The notes beneath the pieces are model-generated. The model saw nothing but the letters and a program-made list of their open reading frames with translations. It was not told the DNA's origin and searched no databases. A stretch of 64,000 bases of DNA from Cupriavidus nantongensis (lineage in GTDB: Bacteria; Pseudomonadota; Gammaproteobacteria; Burkholderiales; Burkholderiaceae). How positions within the stretch are numbered: position 1 is the first letter of the stretch; each line of letters begins with the position of its first letter. The DNA is taken from NCBI RefSeq assembly GCF_001598055.1, contig NZ_CP014844.1, positions 992,001-1,056,000 of the forward strand, given 5' to 3'. Both the position numbers and the translations under genes were made by a program. Positions 26,028-36,407 of this stretch are shown one piece after another.

Positions 26028-26867
26028 ATGAGCACCCAGGACAACTACACCCTGCAGCGCGCGCTGGACGCCATGTGCAGCGGCGCGCCCGGCTCCGACG
26101 CTGCCCTGCAGGCGCAATTCGGCGTGGCGCTGCGGCATTTCCACGCCATGCTCGACGAGCTGCAGCTGACCGATGCGCAGCTCTATCGCATTGCCGCCTG
26201 GCTGGGCCGGGTGGCCGCGCAGGATGAGCTGATCATGCTGTGCGACATGATGGGCCTGACCATGCGCGCGCTGGACCTGGCGCGCACCGGTGCGCAAGCC
26301 ACGCCGCAGAACGTCACCGGCCCGTTCCCCAAGGACCAGGTCGCCGAAGGCAGCAACCCCTGCCACCTGGCGACGGCGGAGGAGCCCGGGCAGCGGCTCG
26401 AGGTGCGCGGCCGCGTGCTGGATGCGCGCACGGGCCAGCCGGTGCCGGGCGCGACGCTGATCGTGTGGCAGCCCAACCAGTTTGGACGCTATGAGAACGA
26501 AGACGACTCCCAGTCCGAAGACAACCTGCGCGGCAAGCTGCGCTGCGATGCCGAGGGCGGCTTCCGGATCTTCACGGTGCGGCCGGGCGGATACATCATC
26601 GGGCGCGAGGACACCGAGGTCGGCGTGCTGATGCGGCGCCTGGGCCGCAACCGCCAGCGCGCACCGCATATCCATTACCGGGTGGTGCAGCCGGGATACC
26701 GCACGCTGACGTCGCAGATCTATTTCAAGGGCGACCCCGCCAACCCGGTCGACTGCATCTTCTCGACCATTAATGACCATATCGTCGAGGTGGGGCCCCA
26801 TCCGCAGCGTGACGGGTACCAGTTGCTGACGCTGGATGTGGCGATCGAGCCAGAGGTGGTGGCCTGA
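26028..26867 (+). CDS. Intradiol ring-cleavage dioxygenase
   Basis: 279 residues. An N-terminal helical domain precedes the beta-sandwich with NVTGPFPKDQ, GATLIVWQPNQFGRYENEDD, FTVRPGGYIIG and RAPHIHYRV. The predicted ferric-iron ligands are Tyr155, Tyr189, His214 and His216. This is the catechol/hydroxyquinol 1,2-dioxygenase family, which splits an aromatic 1,2-diol between the hydroxyls to a cis,cis-muconate-type acid. The exact diol is unknown. The stop codon lies inside a 13-bp tandem duplication (26853-26878). Confidence 0.92.
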   Translation: MSTQDNYTLQRALDAMCSGAPGSDAALQAQFGVALRHFHAMLDELQLTDAQLYRIAAWLGRVAAQDELIMLCDMMGLTMRALDLARTGAQATPQNVTGPFPKDQVAEGSNPCHLATAEEPGQRLEVRGRVLDARTGQPVPGATLIVWQPNQFGRYENEDDSQSEDNLRGKLRCDAEGGFRIFTVRPGGYIIGREDTEVGVLMRRLGRNRQRAPHIHYRVVQPGYRTLTSQIYFKGDPANPVDCIFSTINDHIVEVGPHPQRDGYQLLTLDVAIEPEVVA

Positions 26868-26892
26868 GGTGGTGGCCTGAGGCGCGCGTCGC

Positions 26893-27747
26893 TCAGGAAG
26901 CCGCCAGGATCGAATGCGCCAGCGTGGGTGCCCGCCGGATCGCGGCCTCGATCATCGCGGCTGCTTCGCGCAGTGCCGGCAGCCGTGTCGCGACCAGCTC
27001 TTCGGGGCTGGTGCGCTCGGTCTCGGTGGAGCAGTTGATGGCGGCGATCACGCGCTGCTGCGGATCGCGCACGGGCACGGCGATCGACAGGACGTTGAGT
27101 TCGAGCTGGCCTTCCTGGACCGCATAGCCCTGTTCGAGCGTGCGTGCCAGCGCGGCGCGCAGCGCATCGGCATCGCTGAGCGTCTTCGGCGTGAATTTCT
27201 GGAACGGTGCCTGGTCCAGGACCTTGTTCTGCTGGGCCTTGGGCGCATGGGCCAGCAAGGCAAGGCCGAGCGAGGTGCAATGCACCGGCAGCCGGTAGCC
27301 GACCGAGGCGCGGAACGCGATGCGGCGCTGGCTGGGCACATGCGCCAGGTAGACCACGCTGTCGCCGTCGAGGATGGCGAGCGAGACCGAGTCGCGGAAG
27401 CGCTCGGCCACTTCCTGCAGGAAGGGCTGGACGATGTCGCGCAGGTTCATCGAGCTGAGGAAGGCGGCACCCAGCGACAGCACCTTGGGCAGCAGCACGA
27501 AGCGCCGCCCGTTGGCGCCGATGTAGCCCAGTGCCTGCAGCGTCAGCAGGGCGCGGCGCGCGCTGGCGGGCGTCATGCCGGTGGCCTGGGCGACTTCGCT
27601 GAGCGTCATTTCCGGCGTGGCGTCGGTAAACGCCTGGATCACCGCCAGTCCGCGCGCCAGCGCCGCAACGTAGTCGCGGTGGCCTTCTTCGAGCTTGCGC
27701 GGAGAGTCGTGGTCGACGGGGGCGGTGGGTTTGGCAGCGGAAGTCAT
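26893..27747 (-). CDS. IclR-family regulator (PcaR/PobR-like)
   Basis: 284 residues. The N-terminal winged helix (ARGLAVIQAFTDATPEMTLSEVAQATG..SARRALLTLQALGYI) and effector domain (FLQEVAERFRDSVSLAILDGDSVVYLAHVPSQRRI, GSQLELNVLSIAVPVRD-like, INCSTETERTSPEEL) match the IclR group controlling protocatechuate and beta-ketoadipate genes. It is transcribed away from leuC-like genes with only 49 bases between, and is convergent with the dioxygenase, so it probably regulates both halves of the cluster in response to a pathway intermediate. Confidence 0.93.
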   Translation of the reverse strand: MTSAAKPTAPVDHDSPRKLEEGHRDYVAALARGLAVIQAFTDATPEMTLSEVAQATGMTPASARRALLTLQALGYIGANGRRFVLLPKVLSLGAAFLSSMNLRDIVQPFLQEVAERFRDSVSLAILDGDSVVYLAHVPSQRRIAFRASVGYRLPVHCTSLGLALLAHAPKAQQNKVLDQAPFQKFTPKTLSDADALRAALARTLEQGYAVQEGQLELNVLSIAVPVRDPQQRVIAAINCSTETERTSPEELVATRLPALREAAAMIEAAIRRAPTLAHSILAAS

Positions 27748-27796
27748 GCACGCATTCTATCCGCAGCAATGAATTGAGGACCAGCAAGGAGACATC

Positions 27797-29212
27797 ATGA
27801 CCGACCCTAACCGCCCCGCGAGCCTGCTCGACAAGCTCTGGGCCAGCCACGTGATCCACCAGGAAGCCGGCGGCCCCGCACTGGTCTATATCGACCGCCA
27901 CCTCGTCAACGAGGTGACCAGCCCGCAGGCCTTCGAAGGCTTGCGCCTGAACGGGCGCAAGGTGTGGCGCGCCGCCTCGGTGCTGGCCACCGCCGACCAC
28001 AACGTGCCCACCACCGCGCGCACCCAGGGCATCGCCGATCCGGTGAGCCGCGCGCAGGTGGATGCGCTCGACCGCAACTGCGAAGAGAACGGCATCGTCA
28101 ACTTCGGCGTGGACGATCCGCGCCAGGGCGTCCTGCATGTGGTAGGGCCGGAGCGCGGCGCAACCTTGCCCGGCATGACCATTGCCTGCGGCGATTCGCA
28201 TACCTCCACGCATGGCGCGTTCGCGGCGTTCGCGTTCGGCATCGGCACCTCGGAAGTGGAGCAGGTGCTGGCCGCGCAATGCCTGTGGATGAAGAAACCC
28301 AGGTCGATGCTGGTACGCGTGGAGGGCGAGCTGAACAAGGGCGTTGCTGCCAAGGACATTGCACTGGCGCTGATAGGTCGCATCGGCACGGCCGGCGCGA
28401 CCGGCCATGTGATCGAGTTCGCCGGCAGCACCATCCTCGGCCTGAGCATGGAAGCGCGCATGACCGTGTGCAACATGGCGATCGAGGCCGGCGCGCGCAC
28501 CGGCATGGTTGCCGTGGACGAGACCACGCTGGCCTACCTGGCCGGACGGCCGCAGGCCCCGCAGGGCCGGATGTGGGACGCGGCCGTCGAATACTGGCGC
28601 ACGCTGCGCAGCGACCCGGACGCGGCCTTCGACGCCGTGGTGGACCTCGACGCCGCCACCATCAGGCCGCACGTGACCTGGGGGACGTCGCCGGAGATGG
28701 TGGTTCCCGTCGGCGAGCGCATTCCCGATCCGCGCGACGAGCGCGACCCGGTGCGGCGCAAGAGCATCGAGGCGGCGCTGCACTACATGGGCCTGCTGCC
28801 GAACACGCCGATCGAAGCGGTCGGGGTCGACAAGGTCTTTATCGGGTCATGCACCAACGCGCGCATCGAAGACCTGCGCGCCGCAGCGGAGGTCGTGCGC
28901 GGCCGGCATGTGTCGCCGCGCATCCGGCAGGCACTGGTGGTGCCGGGCTCGGGGCTGGTCAAGTCCCAGGCCGAGGCCGAGGGGCTTGACCAGGTGTTCA
29001 TCGCGGCCGGCTTCGAATGGCGCGAGCCTGGCTGCTCGATGTGCCTGGGCATGAACGACGACCGCCTTGTCGCGGGCGAACGCTGCGCATCAACATCCAA
29101 CCGCAATTTCGAAGGCAGGCAGGGGCCGGGCGGGCGCACCCACCTGGTGAGCCCGCAGATGGCAGCCGCCGCGGCCGTCGCGGGGCACTTCGTCGATGTC
29201 CGCGCATTGTAA
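27797..29212 (+). CDS. Aconitase-family hydro-lyase large subunit (LeuC-like)
   Basis: 471 residues, the length of isopropylmalate isomerase large subunit; ATG preceded by AAGGAG. It has the conserved [28 protein letters not shown] block and three [4Fe-4S] cysteines ([13 protein letters not shown] and [12 protein letters not shown]). The family moves or adds water across the double bond of a di- or tricarboxylate. Its context (IclR gene, dioxygenase, CoA ligase, no leuB) suggests a catabolic hydratase rather than the leucine-biosynthesis enzyme; it would then act on an aconitate-like ring-fission product. That is inference. Confidence 0.9.
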   Translation: MTDPNRPASLLDKLWASHVIHQEAGGPALVYIDRHLVNEVTSPQAFEGLRLNGRKVWRAASVLATADHNVPTTARTQGIADPVSRAQVDALDRNCEENGIVNFGVDDPRQGVLHVVGPERGATLPGMTIACGDSHTSTHGAFAAFAFGIGTSEVEQVLAAQCLWMKKPRSMLVRVEGELNKGVAAKDIALALIGRIGTAGATGHVIEFAGSTILGLSMEARMTVCNMAIEAGARTGMVAVDETTLAYLAGRPQAPQGRMWDAAVEYWRTLRSDPDAAFDAVVDLDAATIRPHVTWGTSPEMVVPVGERIPDPRDERDPVRRKSIEAALHYMGLLPNTPIEAVGVDKVFIGSCTNARIEDLRAAAEVVRGRHVSPRIRQALVVPGSGLVKSQAEAEGLDQVFIAAGFEWREPGCSMCLGMNDDRLVAGERCASTSNRNFEGRQGPGGRTHLVSPQMAAAAAVAGHFVDVRAL

Positions 29213-29231
29213 CAGCAGAGGAAGCCGAGCA

Positions 29232-29870
29232 ATGAAAGCCTTTACCACCCTGGATGGCCTGGTCGCGCCGCTGGACCGCGCCAATGTCGATACCGATGCC
29301 ATCCTGCCCAAGCAGTTCCTGAAATCCATCCGGCGCAGCGGCTTCGGCCCTTACCTGTTCGACGAATGGCGCTACCTTGACCACGGCGAGCCCGGGCAGG
29401 ACTGCAGCACGCGGCCGCTGAACCCGGACTTCGTGCTGAACCAGCCGCGCTACCGCGGCGCGTCGATCCTGCTGGCGCGCGAGAACTTCGGCTGCGGCTC
29501 TTCGCGCGAGCATGCGCCGTGGGCGCTGGAAGACTTCGGCCTGCGCGCGCTGATCGCGCCGAGTTTTGCGGACATCTTCTACAACAACTGCCTGAAGAAC
29601 GGCCTGCTGCCGATCGTGGCGGCGCCGGAGGTGGTCGGCCGCCTGTTTGCCGACGTGGCCGCCACGCCGGGCTACCGGCTGCAGGTGGACCTGGCCGCCC
29701 AGCAGGTGGTCACGCCGGCCGGGGAGGTGATCGCTTTCACGCTCGAGCCGTTCAAGCGGCATTGCCTGCTCAACGGGCTGGACGATATCGCGCTGGCGCT
29801 GCGCCACGCTGCGCAGATCGACGCCTACGAGCAGGTGCGGCGGCAGCGCGAACCCTGGTTATTCAACTGA
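29232..29870 (+). CDS. Aconitase-family hydro-lyase small subunit (LeuD-like)
   Basis: 212 residues, the usual LeuD length. The swivel-domain motifs [18 protein letters not shown] and [19 protein letters not shown] are intact. It follows the large subunit gene by 19 bases and must form a heterodimer with it. In-frame codons upstream of the ATG at 29232 lack a ribosome-binding site. Confidence 0.92.
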   Translation: MKAFTTLDGLVAPLDRANVDTDAILPKQFLKSIRRSGFGPYLFDEWRYLDHGEPGQDCSTRPLNPDFVLNQPRYRGASILLARENFGCGSSREHAPWALEDFGLRALIAPSFADIFYNNCLKNGLLPIVAAPEVVGRLFADVAATPGYRLQVDLAAQQVVTPAGEVIAFTLEPFKRHCLLNGLDDIALALRHAAQIDAYEQVRRQREPWLFN

Positions 29871-29924
29871 ACGGGGATCCGGCCGCCCGAGCCGGAAAAC
29901 CTCACAACGATAGATGGAGACATG

Positions 29925-30917
29925 ATGGACCGGAACACTCACACCCTTCGCGGGCTGTGCGCCGCCGTAGTCGGCCTGGCTTGCTTCGCCGGCGCAGGTA
30001 CCGCCCTGGCACAGGCCTATCCCGCACAGCCGATCCGCATGGTGGTGCCCTATGCGCCCGGCGGCACGACCGACATCATCGCCAGGCAACTGGCCCAGCG
30101 CATGTCCGAGAAGCTGCGCCAGCCGGTGGTGGTGGAGAACAAGAGCGGCGCCAACACCGTGATCGGCGCCGACGCGGTGGCCAAGGCGCAGCCCGACGGC
30201 TACACGCTGCTGCTGACCAACGACGCCACCTTCGTGCTCAATCCGGTGGTACTGCCTTCGGTGTCGTACAACGTCGCGCGCGATTTCGCGCCGGTGGCGG
30301 CGATCGGCTATGTGCCGCTGGTGATGGCGGTATCGGGCAGCCTGCCGGTGGACAGCGTCAAGGACCTGGCGGCCTATGCCAAGGCCCGCCCGCAGGCGCT
30401 CAGCTACGGATCGTTCGGCGCCGGCAGCCAGCCGCACCTGATGGGCGCGCTGTTCAACAAGCTGGCCGGCACGGACCTCGTGCACGTGCCGTACAAGGGC
30501 TCGGCGCCCGCGGTGGCCGATGTGGTCGGCGGGCAGATCCTGATGACCTTCCCGGCGCTGCCGACAATCCAGAGCTTCGTCGCGGCGAAGAAACTCAAGG
30601 TGCTGGCAGTCAGCGGCGACAAGCGCACGCGCGCATTGCCGCAGGTTCCGACCTTCGAAGAGGCCGGCTACAAGGAGATGAACATCTCGGCGGTCTACGG
30701 CGTGCTGGCGCCGGCCAAGGTGCCGCGCGCAGTGGTCGACAAGCTCAATGCCACCATCCGCGAGATCCTCGACGAACAGGATTTCGTGGAGAAGCACTTT
30801 GCGGCGCAGGGAATGGTGCCGATGAAGCTGACTCCGGAACAGTTTGCCCGCTATATCGAAACGCAGACGCAGCAGATGCGCAAGGTGGTGGCGTTGTCGG
30901 GGGTAAAGGTCGAGTAG
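29925..30917 (+). CDS. Periplasmic substrate-binding protein, TctC/Bug family
   Basis: 330 residues with a Sec signal peptide (residues 1-31, ending ALAQ). It then reads YPAQPIRMVVPYAPGGTTDIIARQL, the classic start of the Bordetella-type uptake receptors that Burkholderiales encode in large numbers. These bind carboxylates such as citrate, aromatic acids or amino acids, and work with TctAB-type membrane proteins usually encoded elsewhere; none is nearby here. Two ATGs overlap at the start; the second (29925) has better spacing from GGAG. Confidence 0.92.
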   Translation: MDRNTHTLRGLCAAVVGLACFAGAGTALAQAYPAQPIRMVVPYAPGGTTDIIARQLAQRMSEKLRQPVVVENKSGANTVIGADAVAKAQPDGYTLLLTNDATFVLNPVVLPSVSYNVARDFAPVAAIGYVPLVMAVSGSLPVDSVKDLAAYAKARPQALSYGSFGAGSQPHLMGALFNKLAGTDLVHVPYKGSAPAVADVVGGQILMTFPALPTIQSFVAAKKLKVLAVSGDKRTRALPQVPTFEEAGYKEMNISAVYGVLAPAKVPRAVVDKLNATIREILDEQDFVEKHFAAQGMVPMKLTPEQFARYIETQTQQMRKVVALSGVKVE

Positions 30918-30999
30918 GAGCCCGTAGGCAATGCCGATTGCACAGGATTTTCACCACGCGTGTCCAACGAAACCGGACGCGCATTCACAGGAGCGGAAG

Positions 31000-31626
31000 A
31001 TGAGCAAGACCTACAAGCGTCTGGACAAGAGCCAGGCAGCGGTGCTGATGGTGGATCATCAGGCCGGCCTGCTGTCGCTGGTGCGCGACATCGAGCCGGA
31101 CAAGTTCAAGAACAACGTTCTCGCCATGGCGGATCTGGCCAAGTATTTCAAGCTGCCGACGATCCTGACCACCAGCTTCGAGGACGGACCCAACGGGCCG
31201 CTGGTGCCGGAGCTCAAGGCCATGTTCCCCGATGCGCCGTTTATTCCGCGCCCCGGGCAGATCAATGCGTGGGACAACGAAGACTTCGTCAAGGCGGTGA
31301 AGGCAACCGGCAAGAAGCAACTGCTGATCGCCGGGGTGGTGACAGAAGTCTGCGTGGCGTTTCCGGCATTGTCGGCGATCGAAGAGGGCTACGATGTGTT
31401 CGTGGTGACCGATGCATCCGGTACCTTCAATGAGGTGACGCGCGAATCCGCGTGGCACCGCATGGCCGAGGCCGGCGCCCAGCTGATGACTTGGTTCGGC
31501 GTTGCCTGCGAGCTTCATCGCGACTGGCGCAACGACATCGAGGGGCTGGGGACCTTGTTCTCCAACCATATTCCCGACTACCGGAACCTGATTACCGCGT
31601 ACACGACGGTGAAGAGCGCCAAATAG
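31000..31626 (+). CDS. Isochorismatase-family hydrolase (YcaC-like)
   Basis: 208 residues; ATG preceded by GGAG six bases upstream. The cysteine-hydrolase triad can be placed: Asp in AAVLMVDHQAG, a Lys after GKKQLLIAG, and Cys in GVVTEVCVAFPAL. YcaC-type members are of uncertain substrate; relatives hydrolyse amides or N-carbamoyl acids. It ends the catabolic cluster but also stands just before groESL, from which it is separated by a stem-loop. Confidence 0.9.
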   Translation: MSKTYKRLDKSQAAVLMVDHQAGLLSLVRDIEPDKFKNNVLAMADLAKYFKLPTILTTSFEDGPNGPLVPELKAMFPDAPFIPRPGQINAWDNEDFVKAVKATGKKQLLIAGVVTEVCVAFPALSAIEEGYDVFVVTDASGTFNEVTRESAWHRMAEAGAQLMTWFGVACELHRDWRNDIEGLGTLFSNHIPDYRNLITAYTTVKSAK

Positions 31627-31647
31627 CATCACGCCAGCCATCGGCAA

Positions 31648-31669
31648 CCGGCGCCATCCTCGGCGCCGG
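31648..31669 (+). terminator. Stem-loop after the isochorismatase-like gene
   Basis: CCGGCGCC, loop ATCCTC, GGCGCCGG: a perfect 8-bp stem 21 bases after the stop codon. There is no T-run, so termination strength is uncertain; it may separate the catabolic cluster from groESL. Confidence 0.5.
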
Positions 31670-31723
31670 ATCTCCATGTGCGCTGCGCCCGTCCTCCGGG
31701 AAAACCCGCATCCAGCGCCAGTC

Positions 31724-31752
31724 TTGAAATGCCCCTACCCCGTCCCTATAAT
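31724..31752 (+). promoter_or_regulatory. groESL promoter
   Basis: TTGAAA (31724-31729), 17 bases, TATAAT (31747-31752): a consensus-like sigma70 promoter. The segment also contains CTTGAAA, as in heat-shock sigma32 -35 elements, so dual control is possible. The -10 box touches the CIRCE operator. Confidence 0.85.
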
Positions 31753-31778
31753 TAGCACTCGTCAGGGGTGAGTGCTAA
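31752..31778 (+). promoter_or_regulatory. CIRCE operator (HrcA binding site) of groESL
   Basis: TTAGCACTC, nine bases, GAGTGCTAA: a perfect match to the CIRCE consensus. HrcA bound here would block the overlapping -10 region; release on heat or misfolding stress induces groESL. Confidence 0.97.
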
Positions 31779-31871
31779 CAGCCTCTGCGACACCTGAACA
31801 TTTCTGACGGCCGTTGCCTCGGTAGCCGGCCGATTTGTGATCAAAAACTCACTTTGTATCTAGGAGTCCGT

Positions 31872-32162
31872 ATGAATCTGCGTCCTCTGCACGACCGCGT
31901 GATCGTGAAGCGTCTGGACAACGAAACCAAGACCGCGTCCGGTATCGTGATTCCCGACAACGCTGCCGAGAAGCCCGATCAAGGCGAAGTGCTGGCAATC
32001 GGTCCCGGCAAGAAGGATGACAAGGGCAACAACATCGCCCTGGACGTCAAGGTCGGCGATCGCGTGCTGTTCGGCAAGTATGCCGGCCAGGGCGTGAAGG
32101 TGGATGGCCAGGAACTGCTGGTCATGCGCGAAGAAGACATCATGGCCGTGGTCAACAAGTAA
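31872..32162 (+). CDS. groES: Co-chaperonin GroES
   Basis: 96 residues, the normal GroES size, ATG preceded by [25 protein letters not shown], the mobile-loop segment [20 protein letters not shown] and the C-terminal [15 protein letters not shown] are characteristic. It forms the heptameric lid of the GroEL chamber. It is the first gene after the CIRCE promoter and 47 bases before groEL. Confidence 0.99.
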
Positions 32163-32176
32163 TCCGTTACTTGTAG

Positions 32177-33853
<1,677 letters not shown>

Positions 33854-33893
33854 TCCATTCCCAGCCCACTGCCCGTCAGGGCAGGCTGCGATG

Positions 33894-33934
33894 AAAAAAC
33901 CCCAGCGGGCGCGAGTCCGCGGGGGTTTTTGTTT
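33894..33934 (+). terminator. Rho-independent terminator of groESL
   Basis: AAAAAACCCCAGCGG, a short loop, CCGCGGGGGTTTTTG: a stable stem with A-run before and T-run after. It can also terminate the convergent TonB-receptor gene on the minus strand. Confidence 0.9.
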
Positions 33935-33950
33935 GGCGCGCGCGCAGCGG

Positions 33951-36194
33951 TCAGAAGTCGACCGTCGCGGACATCAGCACCGTGCGCGGCGCCGCCAGTG
34001 AAAAGCCTCCCCACGAGGTCACGCCCGCCCAGTAGTCGCGGTCGAACACATTGAGCACGTTGGCGCGGAACGTGGTGGCCTTGCCGCCGATCCTGGTGGT
34101 GTAGCGCGCGCCGAAGTCAAAGCGCGTCCAGGCCGGCAGGCTGGCGGTGTTGGCCTGGTTCACGTACTGCCGGCCGGTGTAGAGCATGGCGCCGGTCAGC
34201 GTCAGTCCCGGTACCCACGGCAGGTCCCACTCGGCACCGAGGTTGGCCTGCATGTCGGGCACGCCGATGGCGGTCTTGCCGACATTGGCGACGACGGGGG
34301 ACCTGGTGATCTCGCCGTCGATCAGCATGACGCCGCCAAGCAGGCGCACGCGCGGCACCACTTCGCCGAACACGTTGAACTCCAGCCCGCGGTTGCGCTG
34401 CTCGCCATTGACGGAGAACACGTTGTTATCGAGCTGCCCGGTGGGCTTGGCGATCTGGAAGGCCGCCAGCGTGGTGGTGAAGCGGCCGAAGTCGAGCTTG
34501 GTGCCGATCTCGTACTGGTCCGCCTTGTATGGCGCAAAGGCTTCACCGGCGTTGCTGGCGGTGGGCGGCGCCACGTCGCCGCGGCTCAGGCCCTGGATGT
34601 AGTTGGCGTAGACCGACCAGCGCTGCACCGGCTGCACCACCAGGCCCACCATCGGCGTGGTGGCGCTTTCGTCGTAGTAGGTCGAGACCGCACCGCTAGT
34701 CTGGTTGTAGTTGCGTGTCCTGACGCGTTGCTGGCGCAGGCCCAGCGTCAGCAGCACGCGTTCGTCGAGGAAAGACATGGTGTCGGACAGCGCCACGCCG
34801 CTCAGGTCGGTGGCGGTGAAGCGCGGCACCGTCGAAGGCGCCTGCAGGTTCTGCGCCGGCTGCGTCACCGGATCGTAGATGTTGGAGGCCACCGGCGTGC
34901 CCGAGGTGAAGGCGCGGTCGAAGCGCTCGGTATAGGCGCTGGCCTGCAGCGTGACCGCATGCTTGACCGCACCCGTCGCAAAGCGTGCGCGCACGCCGCC
35001 GTCGAAGGTGCCGCGGTCGACCTTGAATTTGTAGAAGGTGGGCGTGCTCAGGGTATCGCCCTGCGCATTGGTGATCATCGGCGTGGTGCCGAAGACCCGG
35101 TCGACGCGGCTCCACCCGCCGCCGGCGCTGGCGAACGCCGTCAGTGAATCGTTGAGGTCGTACTCGGCATGGAACAGCACCGCTTCCTCGCGGCCCTTGG
35201 AGTACTCCCACGGCTGCGTGACATTGCGCCGGCCGTCAGACGCGCCCGGAACCTGCAATCCGGGCGAAATCATCAGCGGCCGCCCCGGCGCATCGATGCG
35301 CTCCTGCTGCGCCAGCACGTCCAGCGACGCGCGCAACTGCTTGCCGCGATAGTCCAGCGCGAGCGCGCCCACCGGCGCCTTGCGCGACTGGTTGTCGGCG
35401 GTGGTGTCGCCGTTGTAGTAGCTGCCGTTGGCACGGATGCCCCATTCGCGGTCCTCGCCGAAGCGGCGTGCCACGTCCAGGTGGCCGCCGAACTGCGTGT
35501 CGGAAGCGTAGCTGGCGGTGAACCGGGTCAGGTCTTCGCCGGCGCGCTTGGGCACGATGTTGATCACGCCGCCGACGCCGCTGTTGGGCGACATGCCGTA
35601 CAGCAGCGCGGCAGGGCCCTTCAGCACCTCGACGCGTTCGGCGTAGTCGGTGAACACGCGGTAGCTGGGCGCAATGCCATACAGGCCGTTGAAGGCAATT
35701 TCCCCCGAGTTGGATTCATTGATCGGAAAGCCGCGGATGTAGAACGTGTCGATATTGGCCCCGGCCAGTCCGGTGGCGCGCACCGACGGGTCCTTGCTGA
35801 GCGCCTCGGCCACGGTGGCGGACTGCTGGTTCTCGATCAGCTCGGCGGTGTAGCTGGTCAGGTTGAAGGGCGCCTTCATGATGGTGGTGTCGCCGAGCAT
35901 GCCGAGCCTGCCGCCGCGGGCGACCTGGCCGCCGGCATACGGCGGCGGGGCCTGGTCTGGTTCGGCGCTGGCGCTGACGGTCACCTGCGGCAGGGTCGGC
36001 GCTGGGGGCCGGTGTGCGGTGACACCGTCGGCTGCGCCTGACTCCTGCGCGCTGACCGTGTGCAGCTGGAAGGTAGCCAGCACACCCATCAACCAGTGCG
36101 ACGGCGCCAACGGCCGGCAGCTGCGTGGGTGGCGCGGCAAAGCGAGACGGGCAAGGGCAGCGCGCACGCGCCCCCGGTGGTCAGTGACCAGCAT
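33951..36194 (-). CDS. TonB-dependent siderophore receptor
   Basis: 747 residues from the ATG at 36194, preceded by AGAGG. A long signal region ends near TVSAQE. The plug domain (NLTSYTAELIENQQSATVAEALSKDPSVR in parts, FYIRGFPINESNSGEIAFNGLYG, RVEVLKGPAALLYGMSPNSGVGGVINIVPKRA) and the C-terminal barrel ending in aromatic Phe (MSATVDF) match FhuA/FpvA-type receptors for ferric siderophores. A Fur-box-like sequence lies 80 bases upstream, so iron repression is likely. No biosynthesis or regulatory siderophore gene is next to it. The cognate ligand is unknown. Confidence 0.95.
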   Translation of the reverse strand: MLVTDHRGRVRAALARLALPRHPRSCRPLAPSHWLMGVLATFQLHTVSAQESGAADGVTAHRPPAPTLPQVTVSASAEPDQAPPPYAGGQVARGGRLGMLGDTTIMKAPFNLTSYTAELIENQQSATVAEALSKDPSVRATGLAGANIDTFYIRGFPINESNSGEIAFNGLYGIAPSYRVFTDYAERVEVLKGPAALLYGMSPNSGVGGVINIVPKRAGEDLTRFTASYASDTQFGGHLDVARRFGEDREWGIRANGSYYNGDTTADNQSRKAPVGALALDYRGKQLRASLDVLAQQERIDAPGRPLMISPGLQVPGASDGRRNVTQPWEYSKGREEAVLFHAEYDLNDSLTAFASAGGGWSRVDRVFGTTPMITNAQGDTLSTPTFYKFKVDRGTFDGGVRARFATGAVKHAVTLQASAYTERFDRAFTSGTPVASNIYDPVTQPAQNLQAPSTVPRFTATDLSGVALSDTMSFLDERVLLTLGLRQQRVRTRNYNQTSGAVSTYYDESATTPMVGLVVQPVQRWSVYANYIQGLSRGDVAPPTASNAGEAFAPYKADQYEIGTKLDFGRFTTTLAAFQIAKPTGQLDNNVFSVNGEQRNRGLEFNVFGEVVPRVRLLGGVMLIDGEITRSPVVANVGKTAIGVPDMQANLGAEWDLPWVPGLTLTGAMLYTGRQYVNQANTASLPAWTRFDFGARYTTRIGGKATTFRANVLNVFDRDYWAGVTSWGGFSLAAPRTVLMSATVDF

Positions 36195-36273
36195 GGCAAA
36201 ACCTCTTTTGTAAATCTGGAGCTCAGGGAGCGGGTGGCGGGCGCGCATTCCGTGTGCGCCGCAAAATGGTATT

Positions 36274-36292
36274 GCAAATGCGAATCGTTATC
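36274..36292 (-). promoter_or_regulatory. Fur box upstream of the TonB receptor
   Basis: On the minus strand GATAACGATTCGCATTTGC, close to the 19-bp Fur consensus GATAATGATAATCATTATC in spacing and key bases. It lies 80 bases upstream of the receptor ATG, in an AT-rich promoter region. Confidence 0.75.
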
Positions 36293-36407
36293 AACTAAGT
36301 TGAGTGGAATCCGACCCGATCTGCTGACCCATCAGTGCCGCTGGCGCAGCCAAGGGGAGGGGCGCCGCGTGCGCAGGCACCCATGACGACACAAACGCGT
36401 GGCCGCG

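Noticed and set aside
27797-29870. Leucine biosynthesis leuC-leuD
   Set aside because: No leuB, IclR regulator and aromatic-catabolism neighbours argue for a catabolic hydro-lyase; not proven, so no leu symbol was given.
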